In this document: one piece after another, positions 10,239 through 20,300 of the stretch | Position numbering within the stretch: the stretch's first letter is position 1 | Layout: every line of letters starts with the position of its first letter | Source of the DNA: Plicaturopsis crispa FD-325 SS-3 | Lineage: Eukaryota > Basidiomycota > Agaricomycetes > Amylocorticiales > Amylocorticiaceae | Reading direction: 5' to 3' | Assembly: GCA_000827205.1 (NCBI GenBank) | Contig: KN832578.1 | Span: forward strand, 212,399 to 245,267 | Length of the DNA stretch: 32,869 nucleotides | Position numbers and translations under genes: made by a program | Notes under the pieces: generated by a model | The model's database searches: none | What the model saw: the letters and a program-made list of their open reading frames with translations, nothing else | Told to the model about the DNA's origin: nothing

Positions 10239-11458
10239 ATGGCGCGTCGGAAAAAGGACACGAGAAACAAAACGGGCGCATCTGACGACCTCCCCGGAAA
10301 GCGCGGCAACACGGGCAAATTTCACGGTACTCGGCTTGCGTTTTTAGAGGAGCGCAGGGAGGACTTTCAAGAGGCGTTCGAAAACAAGGGGCAGAAAGCG
10401 TTCTTCGAAGCCTTGTTCGCGGACTACTGGGCTCGATATCCATGGACCCTGCCCTTTGACAAGGAGCCTGACGAGAGCGAGACGCGCCTGCTTCCCGACG
10501 AGGAGACTCTGTCCGACGAGGAGCAGGCGAAGAAAAAGGAAACAGTACAAAGCATGCAGCAGGTGGGCTCCTAGCGACTCATAGGCGGAGCAAATAGCTG
10601 ACCATGCATTTTTTTAGTCGTTAATGAGCTGGTACCGGTCGCGCCAGTATGCAAAAGCCCGGTCAACGGGTAACCCATTCCTTCCATGGCTTGCCCAGCT
10701 ACGGAAGCCCGCTGGTCCGGCTCCCAAACGCATAGCCGACCACCAATTCTACATGCACCACGCCGATTTCGCCGACAAAGTGACGGAGGAGTTCAACAGG
10801 ACGTGGCCTGCCGAGGAAAAGGACGAGGCCTATAGTTTGGCCCACCGCAACAAGGTGGCGATCAAGCTGCTTGAACAGGAGCCGCCATCGGTTCGGGCGA
10901 GGCTCGAGGTGGAAATTACGGAGGAATACGAGAAGCAGAAGGCGGCCCACAAGGCTGCGACGTCGGGGCTGCCCTCGGTTGATCCAGCCGACCGAGCAAC
11001 GTGAGTAGCATGTCATCCATACACCGAGGCCCCAAACTAACCATATAGAATGCGACAGAGCACGGCAGCTTCTGTCTACGGTGGTAAAGCCGCTTCTGGA
11101 GGGTATTCGGCTCTTCACGGATCTCCACTTGACGTTGATCGCAGGGGAGGCCCCGACCGAGCCAGGGGGACGATTTTACACGGTAGCGTGAGTATTTTTT
11201 GTCCGTGTGCGATGCTCCCTTGCTGACAACGTCTGCATAGGATGCACGCCGGTAAAACTTGCGACAGCTTCCCTCGGAACCTCACGGAGTTCGACCGACA
11301 AGGCTACAAGACGCACTTCGTGCACCAGTTCTACAAGTATTTGAGACACACCGTCCGTGAGTCCTTTGCGTTTGCAACAGGCAGGGTGCTTGCTAATGAT
11401 GTCCTAATGTACAGCTCCAGAATCGCGTGATGCATACTGCCAGGGCGCTGTCACGTGA
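10239..11458 (+). CDS. Hypothetical basidiomycete multi-copy-type cargo protein, 5 exons, 3' end altered by an insertion
   Basis: Exons are 10239-10562, 10618-11000, 11059-11187, 11241-11356 and 11415-11458; introns are 48-58 base class, phases agree, 331 residues. The layout resembles proteins I have seen repeatedly beside basidiomycete transposons. It has a start with KFHGTRLAFLEERR and ADYWARYPWTLPF, an acidic helix with QAKKKETVQ, a WYRSRQ motif, and a second domain with LLEGIRLFTDLHLTLIAG, GGRFYTVAMHAG and KTHFVHQFYKYLR. I know no biochemical function for it. The final codons run straight into the AT-rich block at 11456, whose first bases TGA provide the stop. The protein has therefore probably lost its natural C-terminus. 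It is divergent from the minus-strand gene ending at 10094, with about 145 bases between starts. Confidence 0.75.
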
Positions 11459-12447
11459 AAATAATATTCACCAGAACTTAGACTGGAAGTATCGTTGTTC
11501 GAGTAAAGTTCTGTATTCGGGTTCCAACGTAAACCAACGTATTTCAGTGTATATTCCTTGAATGTTGAGGGATTCGGCGTCGGCGTTTGTATCGGAGTCA
11601 GCACGTATTGCTGACTATTTCTCTGAAAGTGCGGCGTTCGTAACGGTATACGATGAATACCTGTCTCGTACAGATAATTCACTAATTCCTAGATTTCGGC
11701 GATAAAGGTTTGACGACGGCGAAGGCTTCTGATTCTGCGAAAATATTCCACTATGTGTTCGTTGGCTTGTTAGACTGTGAGCTCGGTACTGTTCTCTGCG
11801 TGATATCTCTGATAGGGTGCTTCGGATCTGATTCGGTTGACTTGCGTAGACGTATTCTCTGCTAGGACGTTTTCCTAGAGTAAGGCTTAGCGATCAAACT
11901 TGGAGAGTAAAACTTGTAAAACTTGAGTAACTTGTTCTATTCTCTTGATTCAGCTGTCTATATATACTACTCAGAGACTTGTTTGTACCTATTTGTTTTG
12001 TGCATTACTAAGCCTATAGAACTATCTGGAATGTTCACTACAGAAGGATCTGGAAAGCAGCGGAAGAATATAGAAGTGCTAGAAAGCAGCGGAAAAATAT
12101 AGAAAGGCCACTATCTAAACACTAATAATTCCTTCAAATAAAATCCACTAAGCAATTTCCTACTCTGTGAATTTTAAATCATAGACTTCTCAACAAGTGA
12201 GCATGACTTCGGTCCATGATGCGATGCTCAGATCTTGCGATAATCCAAGAAATAAGTAGCTTTCTTTTACTTTCCTAAATAATTCCTGCTTCGTAATTTT
12301 TCCTTCAAAAAGATAAATCAAGAAAAGTCATAACTCCAAATGCATACGAGAAACAAGACGGCTTTACAAGAATATGTGAGAAAATGAAACGTAAAATAAA
12401 ATTTCGTCCATGTCCATAAACACAAAAACTAATTTTGGGTTATGACA
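11456..12447 (-). mobile_element. Candidate LTR of a third retrotransposon (AT-rich, minus orientation)
   Basis: Base composition switches abruptly from GC-rich coding sequence to AT-rich sequence at 11456. Read on the minus strand the block starts TGTCATAACCC (12447) and ends TTTTCA (11456), so it has TG...CA ends, and its start resembles the TGTCACGACCC start of the gypsy-1 LTR. Its length of 992 bases is reasonable for an LTR. Flanks of five bases (TCACG left, TCCGC right) do not match, so it is not a simple solo LTR with target duplication. The rest of the element would lie to the right, into the gap. It holds no gene. Confidence 0.45.
12052..12104 (+). repeat. Short direct duplication, about 24 bases, period 29
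   Basis: The string AAAGCAGCGGAAGAATATAGAA is repeated after a seven-base spacer as AAAGCAGCGGAAAAATATAGAA. It lies inside the AT-rich LTR-like block and may be part of its U3 region. Confidence 0.7.
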
Positions 12448-12563
12448 TCCGCGGGGAACAAAACATCTCAACCGTCCTCGGTTGCAGCGACCTGATTCAG
12501 GGAGCTATAAATCAACAGTCCATAGAATCGTAATGAAGACACTACTCACCCATCCACACTCGC

Positions 12564-12834
12564 CTACACCGGAGAATTGTAGTGGCGGAGTTGATAGGGA
12601 GAGGTGATATACGTGAGCGACTGCGAAGGGAGGATCCATTTCGGAAGACGATAGACGATTTTGTCGAAGAACGAGAGGCGACAATTATTGACGGGAATGG
12701 CGAGAAGCTCCTTCACGATGCACCTTCCATCTAATTTCTCCACTTCCCAAACGTAGATGATGTACTCGCGCGTGTACCGATAGACTCTTCGGACGTAACC
12801 AGGATCCTGTGAACCCTGTGCGAGATTTTGGACG
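12564..12834 (-). CDS. Partial open reading frame running into the gap, unrecognised
   Basis: On the minus strand a frame is open from the gap edge (12834) to a TAG at 12564-12566, about 90 codons without a visible start. The translation has protein-like composition with aromatic-rich stretches (YVRRVYRYTREYIIYVWEVEKL, then LLAIPVNN and RLPKWILPS). It could be the C-terminus of a polyprotein or accessory protein of the element whose LTR is proposed at 11456-12447, since it lies just inside that LTR in the same orientation. No family recognised. The other open frames that cross the gap exist only because N bases cannot be stops. Confidence 0.35.
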
Positions 12835-13822
12835 NNNNNNNNNNNNNNNNNNNNNNNNNNNNNNNNNNNNNNNNNNNNNNNNNNNNNNNNNNNNNNNNNN
12901 NNNNNNNNNNNNNNNNNNNNNNNNNNNNNNNNNNNNNNNNNNNNNNNNNNNNNNNNNNNNNNNNNNNNNNNNNNNNNNNNNNNNNNNNNNNNNNNNNNNN
13001 NNNNNNNNNNNNNNNNNNNNNNNNNNNNNNNNNNNNNNNNNNNNNNNNNNNNNNNNNNNNNNNNNNNNNNNNNNNNNNNNNNNNNNNNNNNNNNNNNNNN
13101 NNNNNNNNNNNNNNNNNNNNNNNNNNNNNNNNNNNNNNNNNNNNNNNNNNNNNNNNNNNNNNNNNNNNNNNNNNNNNNNNNNNNNNNNNNNNNNNNNNNN
13201 NNNNNNNNNNNNNNNNNNNNNNNNNNNNNNNNNNNNNNNNNNNNNNNNNNNNNNNNNNNNNNNNNNNNNNNNNNNNNNNNNNNNNNNNNNNNNNNNNNNN
13301 NNNNNNNNNNNNNNNNNNNNNNNNNNNNNNNNNNNNNNNNNNNNNNNNNNNNNNNNNNNNNNNNNNNNNNNNNNNNNNNNNNNNNNNNNNNNNNNNNNNN
13401 NNNNNNNNNNNNNNNNNNNNNNNNNNNNNNNNNNNNNNNNNNNNNNNNNNNNNNNNNNNNNNNNNNNNNNNNNNNNNNNNNNNNNNNNNNNNNNNNNNNN
13501 NNNNNNNNNNNNNNNNNNNNNNNNNNNNNNNNNNNNNNNNNNNNNNNNNNNNNNNNNNNNNNNNNNNNNNNNNNNNNNNNNNNNNNNNNNNNNNNNNNNN
13601 NNNNNNNNNNNNNNNNNNNNNNNNNNNNNNNNNNNNNNNNNNNNNNNNNNNNNNNNNNNNNNNNNNNNNNNNNNNNNNNNNNNNNNNNNNNNNNNNNNNN
13701 NNNNNNNNNNNNNNNNNNNNNNNNNNNNNNNNNNNNNNNNNNNNNNNNNNNNNNNNNNNNNNNNNNNNNNNNNNNNNNNNNNNNNNNNNNNNNNNNNNNN
13801 NNNNNNNNNNNNNNNNNNNNNN
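12835..13822. other. Assembly gap (988 N)
   Basis: All bases are N. By position it should contain the rest of the left gypsy-1 LTR, the left target-site junction, the missing 5' part of the gene at 24572-25954, and possibly more of the AT-rich element. The true length may differ from 988. Confidence 1.
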
Positions 13823-14151
13823 CGCGGCGGGCGTAGGGTCGGCGTGCATTGCTTTTGTATGCGAGTGATACACGTGTCGGTGATACGCGAGACTTTGTGT
13901 CGGCGAGTCGCGTGGGTCACGGGGGCGCATGTTGATGGCTTGATCGCATGGCCTTTCCGTCGGCAGCGGACCGGTCCGAGAGGAGCGTGCGGTCCGATGT
14001 CGTGATGTTCGGTCGTATCGGGTCGTACGGTCGGTTGTATCGGAGTCGCGCGGTTCGGAGTGACGGTTCGCGCGTCCGATCGTTATACTGGCTCGCGAGT
14101 CGCGTCTCGTGGTAGCGCGGCTTGGAGGGCTCGCTGGTACGGGTCGTGACA
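13823..14151 (-). repeat. 3' LTR of gypsy-1, visible part
   Basis: Starts (minus strand) TGTCACGACCC at 14151 and is cut by the gap at 13823. It equals 24244-24571 apart from one extra T. It contains three AGTCGCG heptamers. Confidence 0.93.
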
Positions 14152-14164
14152 GTACCCCCCCCTC
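14152..14164 (-). promoter_or_regulatory. Polypurine tract of gypsy-1
   Basis: On the element's sense (minus) strand the sequence reads GAGGGGGGGGTAC directly before the 3' LTR start TGTCACG. This is the expected place for the primer of plus-strand DNA synthesis and fixes the inner edge of the LTR. Confidence 0.8.
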
Positions 14165-14310
14165 AAGGCGTGAACCCCGTGAGCGCCTAAGGCCGCAGCG
14201 TCGCCGCATAGCCCTGGACGTCATGGGTACGTGGCTGGGCGCTAGCTGCGGTGGCGTGGGAAACTGGACTTGTTCAAATTTTCGTCGGCGAGGCCGCGTC
14301 TCCTTGTCGC

Positions 14311-16839
14311 ATGCTGCCACCTCCTCCCGGTTCACAGCTTGCAGTTGAACTTGCGCTTGCCGCTGCTGCTGAAGTTTCTCCTCGATCTCAGCTTGCCTCC
14401 CTCCTTGCCGACGTTAACGCCAACAATCGCCGAGACCCCCGTTACGCTCAAGTACAGCGCTTGAAGATGTCGTCGCGCGATCGCCAGGAAGAGCAAAACG
14501 CGTCGTCGTCGGGGCGTGAGGAAGACCAAGGCGCGTCGCCGCCTGAGCGTGAAGAAGACCCGGACGCGTCGATGCAGGAGGGTGAGGAAGAGCAAGCGGC
14601 GCCGTCTTCGCCTGCGGCGGCGCCCGCGGTGGACTCGTCGCGTCAGTGGAAGGCCACGGACTTCGATACGGGGAAGGCCAACTTCATGGTGTCAAAAAAC
14701 CAGGTGCCGTTGCAACGTGGGGTCGAGGATCCGCAGATCACCTGGGCACAGCGCGCGCGCTTCCGTTCGTGGGTGACCACCGATCGTTTGCGTGGCGTTG
14801 AGGAGTACAATGCCGGTCCCGGCCGTCTCGTGGTGAGTCGTGTCGTCTGCTCGACGCGGTATCGCTTTCTGACGGAGTGCGCTAGGGGTGTTTGCATTGC
14901 GCGGAGAAGAACCGGGACTGCTTCGTGCAGTACGACCGCGCTAAGTGTATCCCCTGCGAATCCCTCCATTCGCCATGCTCGCGCATCCAGTCGTTTCATG
15001 AATGGCGCGTGTGCGAGAACATGGATAACGATGCCGAGATCGCGGATTTGGGCGGCTGTGGGGAGTTCGCTCGCTTCCTGGAGGATTTCTATGCGACACG
15101 CGACAAGCCCATCCCCGCCGGGGCGCGCCCTGCCAAGGCCAAGCGCGCCGGTCGCGGCTCGAAAAAGCAGCAGTCCGCGGTCGCCAGTTCCTCGAAAGCT
15201 GGCCCTCGTACTCGCGGTCGCGCGGCCCAGGAGACGCCGTCGGAGAAAACGTTAGGGAAACGTCGCGCCCGAGAACCCTCGGTGGATGCGCAGGAGGAGG
15301 GAGCTTCGTCGTCCGGTCCAGGTGCGCAGCAGGTGTCGTCGACCCCGGTCGCGAAAAAGGTAAGCGCCTTTGTCGTGCGTGGTCATCCGTGGCTGACGGT
15401 CCCCGCCTTAGCTTCGCCTGACTTTGCGTACGCCGCGCAGCCCTTCGCCTGTCGCTGAGCAAGCCCCGCCCTCCCCCTCCGATGAGGGCCTCTTGGGCTC
15501 TCTCGATGAGGAGTACGCCGAAGAACTGCAGGCTCTGCAGGAGCTCCGCTCGCAGAATGCGGATCTGCATACGGAGAACGACCGCCTCCGCGTCGGCGCA
15601 CGACAGCTCCGGCAGACGAACCGGGATCTGCAGGCGCAGATCGACGCGCTCACGGAGAAGTGGGCGGCTTCGGAGAAGGCCCGCCGTGAGGCTGAAACGG
15701 CGGCGGCTCCCTCCCAGACTCGCGCGACCGAGCTCCAGCAGCGGCTCACCGCGTCCCAGCTCACTCTCGCAGCTTCGCAGGATCGCGTCGGGCAACTGAA
15801 TCGCGAGCTCCGCGTCACGAAAGAGGCGCTCGCGGCCAAGTCCCTGGCGTATGACAACCAGGCGGCAGGCAACACTAGTCTGGAGTCGGAGAACATCCAG
15901 CGGACCGACGAGTTCGTCCAGGCGACCGCCGCTCTCCGTGCGCAGTTGACCGAAGTGCGCGCCGAGCTCCTGTCGGCGCAGGCAGCGCTTTTGACGTCCG
16001 TGCCTCGCCAGAAGTACGATGCGGCGCAGCGCGAAGTCGCGCAATTGCGATCGGTCGCCCAGGCGTCGCTCCGTGTCGTCCTCACGCCGCGACTCCCGGT
16101 TCGGGCGGTGGGAGTCCAGGCGAGCGTGGAACCGTCGTCTTCAGGTCGTCCTCCGGCGTCCCCCACCCGTGCGTCGTCGGCCGTGTCCGACTACGCTGCC
16201 CTTCTGGCTCGCTTCGAGGGCGCGCGAGAAGACGCGCGGGCCGCGCAGGACTTGCTGCGGCAGCAGAGGGCGGATTCCTCTGCTTTCCGTGTGCAGTCGG
16301 TGCGCGAGATGCGCGAGCTGCTGGACCGCGTCGTTGGTCTTGAGGAGCAGTTCGCGGCGGTGGAGCGCGAGCGCGACGTCCTGCAGGATGAGCTCGCCCA
16401 GCGTCACGAGGTGGCGGAGCTCGTACGTGGGTTGCCCCCGGCGTCCTCCTTGGATCGCGGTGACCTTGTCGATGTGGAGGTGCATCGCACGCGCGTTCAC
16501 GAGCAGGCGAGAGGTGAGTTTTCGCGTATGTTGTCTGCGTGTGTGGCTGACCCGCGTCGAATTGCAGCCGCTGTGGATCTTGACGCGGTGCGCCGGCGTG
16601 CGGCCTCGCAAATGGTCGCATTGGGAGTTCGTCTCCACCGTCTGTCGCGCGATGTTGCGGCTGTCGTTCAACGTGTCGAGGAGGCGGACGTGGACGGCGC
16701 GCGAGCGGCTCTGGTTGCGCTGCGCGAGTCCTTCGAGGCGATCGTGGGGGCCCTCTTCGACGCGGGCGCGGTCTGGGTCGATGTTGCGGCGCTGCCCGAA
16801 GATGCGGCGGAGTGGGTGTTGGCGCGGCGTCGTCAGTGA
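14311..16839 (+). CDS. Gypsy-1 antisense accessory protein: Zn2Cys6-spaced cluster plus long coiled coil, 3 exons
   Basis: Exons are 14311-14832, 14886-15359 and 15412-16839 (introns of 53 and 52 bases, all phase 0), giving 807 residues. The start at 14311 is preferred because similarity to the copy at 1-1147 extends upstream of the Met at 14467. After a Ser/Glu-rich N-terminus and a conserved QWKATDFDTGKANFMVSKN segment, Cys176, 179, 186, 195, 198 and 205 follow C-x2-C-x6-C-x8-C-x2-C-x6-C. That is the spacing of fungal Zn2Cys6 binuclear clusters, though the usual basic RxRKxKC part is absent. A Lys/Arg-rich stretch follows (about 240-260). Residues about 350-590 are heptad-rich and almost surely coiled coil. 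The gene runs opposite to gag-pol between pol and the 3' LTR, a layout that recalls extra ORFs in some plant LTR elements. A regulatory, DNA-binding or nucleocapsid-like role is inference. Confidence 0.85.
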
Positions 16840-17364
16840 GGTCGTTGTCTTGGTATACCCCTTTTTCCGTTGTATAGTCGCGCGAATAGACATCGTTTTC
16901 TTGGTCGAGTGCCGGTGTGAAGTCGCGACGCCAGACGGGTCGAGGGGAAACACCGCAGGAAGTCCGTCAAGGAAAAAAAACAAAAAGAGGAAGGAACAAC
17001 CAAAAGAGAAGAAAGCCAGAGAAAGGAGGAAAAAGGGAAGAGGAAACGAGATGGGTGTGCAAAATCGTGGATTCTGGGTATACGCGGAGTTGAATCCGCA
17101 GGGTTAAGATCGAGGGTTACGCCTCTCCTTACCGGGAGCTCGAGTCTCCACGGCGCTTCGCCAACGGCAATCCGCGCCACATATTCGGCTCTGTAGGCCT
17201 CAGTACGTGGTGGGATGGGCGGGAAACTCAAAAAACGAAAGCCGGCACGGCACGAAGTCGAGGGACGTAGAGCTGCGCCGCGTCATAAGACGCGGTGGCG
17301 TCGATTGAGCAAGATCATTGATCTACTCCTCGTGCGCCATTGTCGCAACGCGTCGCGCTCCCCA
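16840..17364. other. Convergent spacer between accessory gene and pol
   Basis: No gene seen. The two genes end tail to tail, so their transcripts may overlap here. An A-rich, purine-rich stretch on the plus strand at 16970-17050 could act in 3' end formation of the accessory transcript. Two AGTCGCG heptamers lie at about 16876 and 16921. Confidence 0.5.
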
Positions 17365-20300
17365 CTATTGAGGTGGGGCAAGGTCGATCCCGGTTGCACG
17401 TGGCTTCCGGGGCTGGCGTTCGTGGAAGTCGCGGATAGCGTCAAACGCGTTGGTAAGGTTCGCGAGAGGTTCCCAGCTGTTTTCCTCCGGGCCGTAGCCG
17501 CGCCATTGCACAAGGTACAAGACGCGGCCGCGATTTCGGCGCGAGTCGAGAATGGTGTCGACTTCGTATTCCGGCGCTCCTTCGACTTCGACGGGGGGCG
17601 GTGGAAGGTGTCGTCGCTGTGGGAAGCGTTCGTCGTGGGCGCGCTCGAGTAGCGAGACATGGAATACGTTGTGGATGCCTTGGAGGGTGCGGGGTAGCTC
17701 GAGTCGATACGCGTGAGAGCCGATCTTGGCCGTGATGGGGAAGGGGCCGTGGCGTTTGTGATCGAGCTTCTTCATGGCGCGCTTCGTTTTGACGTTCCGG
17801 AGGTCCAGCCAGACTTTGTCACCGACGGACCAGTCGGGAGTGGGAGTGCGATGCGCGTCCGCGTGTGTCGCGTAAGCTTCGTTGGCGGTGCGTATCTGGT
17901 CGCGTAGGTAGGCGTGGAGTTCTTTGAGGTCAGCCGCGACTAAGTGCGCGTCGTGCGACGGGATATTCGACAGCGAGATCGTAAGTCGCGGGTGGTACCC
18001 CTTATTCGCGAAGAAGGGTGATACGCCCGTTGCGGAGTGTGGGGTGTTGTTGTATACGAATTCCGCGAGGGGAAGTTGCGGCGCCCAGTTGTCCTGCTCG
18101 TAGTTGATGAAGATGCGCAGGTACTGCTCGAGAATTTGGTTCAATCGCTCCGTTTGGCCGTCCGTCTCCGGGTGGTAGGCGGTGGACAGATTTGTGCGAA
18201 TCTCGAGAGCGGAGCACAGGGACTTCCAAAAGCGGGATACGAACAGACGTCCTCTGTCGGAGATGATGTCGGAAGGAAGTCCGTGCTTGGAAAAGATGTC
18301 GCGGATATAGAGTCGCGCAAGTTCGGGGGCGTCGGCGTTGGAGTGCGTCGGTATGAAGACACCTTGCTTCGTGAGTCGGCACACTACAACGAGGATGGAG
18401 TCGAATCCGTCGGAGGTGGGCAGCGTCTCGATGTGGTCCATCGCGATCGACGCCCAAGGTCGAGTACCGATCGGTAAGGGCTTCAGGTTCCCGTACGGTT
18501 TATGTCGTACCGCCTTCGCGCGGATACATTCGTGGCACGTACGAATGTAGTCGGTGACGTCGTGACGGATGCGCGGCCAGAAGTAAGTGCGCATGATCAG
18601 CTGCGTGGTTTTCCGGATACCCGGGTGTCCCCGCAACTTGTGGTCATGGTGAGACTTCATGATGTCGAGCCTCAACGATCCGTGATCCGGGACATAGACG
18701 CGACCCTTGACCAACAGCGTTCGTTTGTCGGGAGACAGGGCGAAGTGCGTGGGGGCGTCTGAATCGATTACCGCGACTTTGCTCCGGAAGTAATCGTCGT
18801 GGGGAGTGTTCCGGACGCGAGCAAGTTCCGCTTCCTCGTTCAGGATGAGTGACGCGCTAAGTTGCTCGGGCCGGAGTACTTGACGGCGGTTGGTCGCGTT
18901 TGCCTCCGCGATAAAGGACTTCTTTGGATACACGTCCGGACGTCGCGTGAGAGCGTCAGGCTTCGCTCCAAGCCTACCCGCGCGGTAGTAAATGTTGAAG
19001 TCGAACTCGGAGAGGTATTCCGACCATCGTGCCTGACGGCGGCTGAGTTGTTTAGTCGTCGTAAAGTACTGGAGGTTGTGATGGTCGGAGAAGACTTGAA
19101 TCTGATGCGCGGCTCCTTCGAGATAGGCGCGCCACTGCTTGAACGCTTCGAAGATGGCGAGGAGCTCCTTATCGTAGATGTCGTAGTTGAGCTCGGCCGG
19201 AATCATGGTACGAGCGTGGAAAGCGACGGGTCGAAGTTCGTTCGTCACTGGATCAATTTGCGAGATTATAGCGGCGATGGCCCAGTCCGAGGCGTCGCAC
19301 TCCAGGATGATTGGTAGTAATGGGTCGAAGTGGCGAAGAATGGGGGCCGAGGTGAACGCCTGCTTCAAGAGACGAAAGACGTCCTCGCAGCGCTCGTCCC
19401 AGTTCCAGCGCGAGTTCTTGCGCAGAAGTCGCGTTATCGGGACTACGATGCCGGAGTAGTTGTCGATAAATCGGCGATAGAAGTTGGCGAATCCGAGGAA
19501 CGATTGGATCTCTTTTACCGATCGCGGACTAGGCCAGTCCAAAATCACCTGAATCTTCGCGGGATCCATGGAGACACCTCGTGGCGATACGATGACGCCA
19601 AGGTACTCGACGGCGTCGGTGTGGAACGCGCATTTCTCGGGTTTGGCGTGGAGGTTGTGTTGGCGAAGTCGCGCTAGGACAGTGCGCACGTGTTCTTCGT
19701 GTTCCTGCTCGTTATCGGAGAAGATGAGGATGTCGTCGAGATAAATGATGACAAAGACGTCGACCAAGTCGCGGAAGATGTCGTTCATGAAATACTGGAA
19801 AGTCGCGGGAGAATTCGTCATACCGAACGGCATTACGAGGTATTCGAAAGAGCCGTAGCGCGTCCTGAACGCCGTTTTCCACTCATGTCCCTCGGCAATG
19901 CGGATATTGTTATATCCGGCGCGAAGGTCGATTTTGGTGAAGACCTTGGCTGAACGGAGTCGGTCGACCAAATTTCCGATGAGGGGCAGTGGGTAGCGGT
20001 TCTTCCTCGTGATGCGGTTTAAGCCCCGATAGTCGACGCAGAGACGAAGGGAGCCGTCTTTCTTCTTTGCGAAGAGTACAGGCGCGCCTGCAGGGGAGTT
20101 GGAGGCACGAATAAATCCTTTCCCGAGCATGTCGTCGATGTAGTCTTTGAGTGTCGCAAGTTCGAGTTCGGACATGTTGTAGATCTTTCCGAACGGTGGT
20201 GTCTTCCCATCCTCGAGTTCGATGGTGTGGTCGTATTCGCGGTGCGGTGGCATTTCCCGAGCCGCTCCCTCCGAGAAGACGTCGGCGAAGTCGCGGTACT

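Noticed and set aside
12685-14335. Very long open frames on both strands across 12.7-14.3 kb
   Set aside because: They cross 988 N bases, which cannot form stop codons; only the short left flank (12564-12834, minus) has any coding character.
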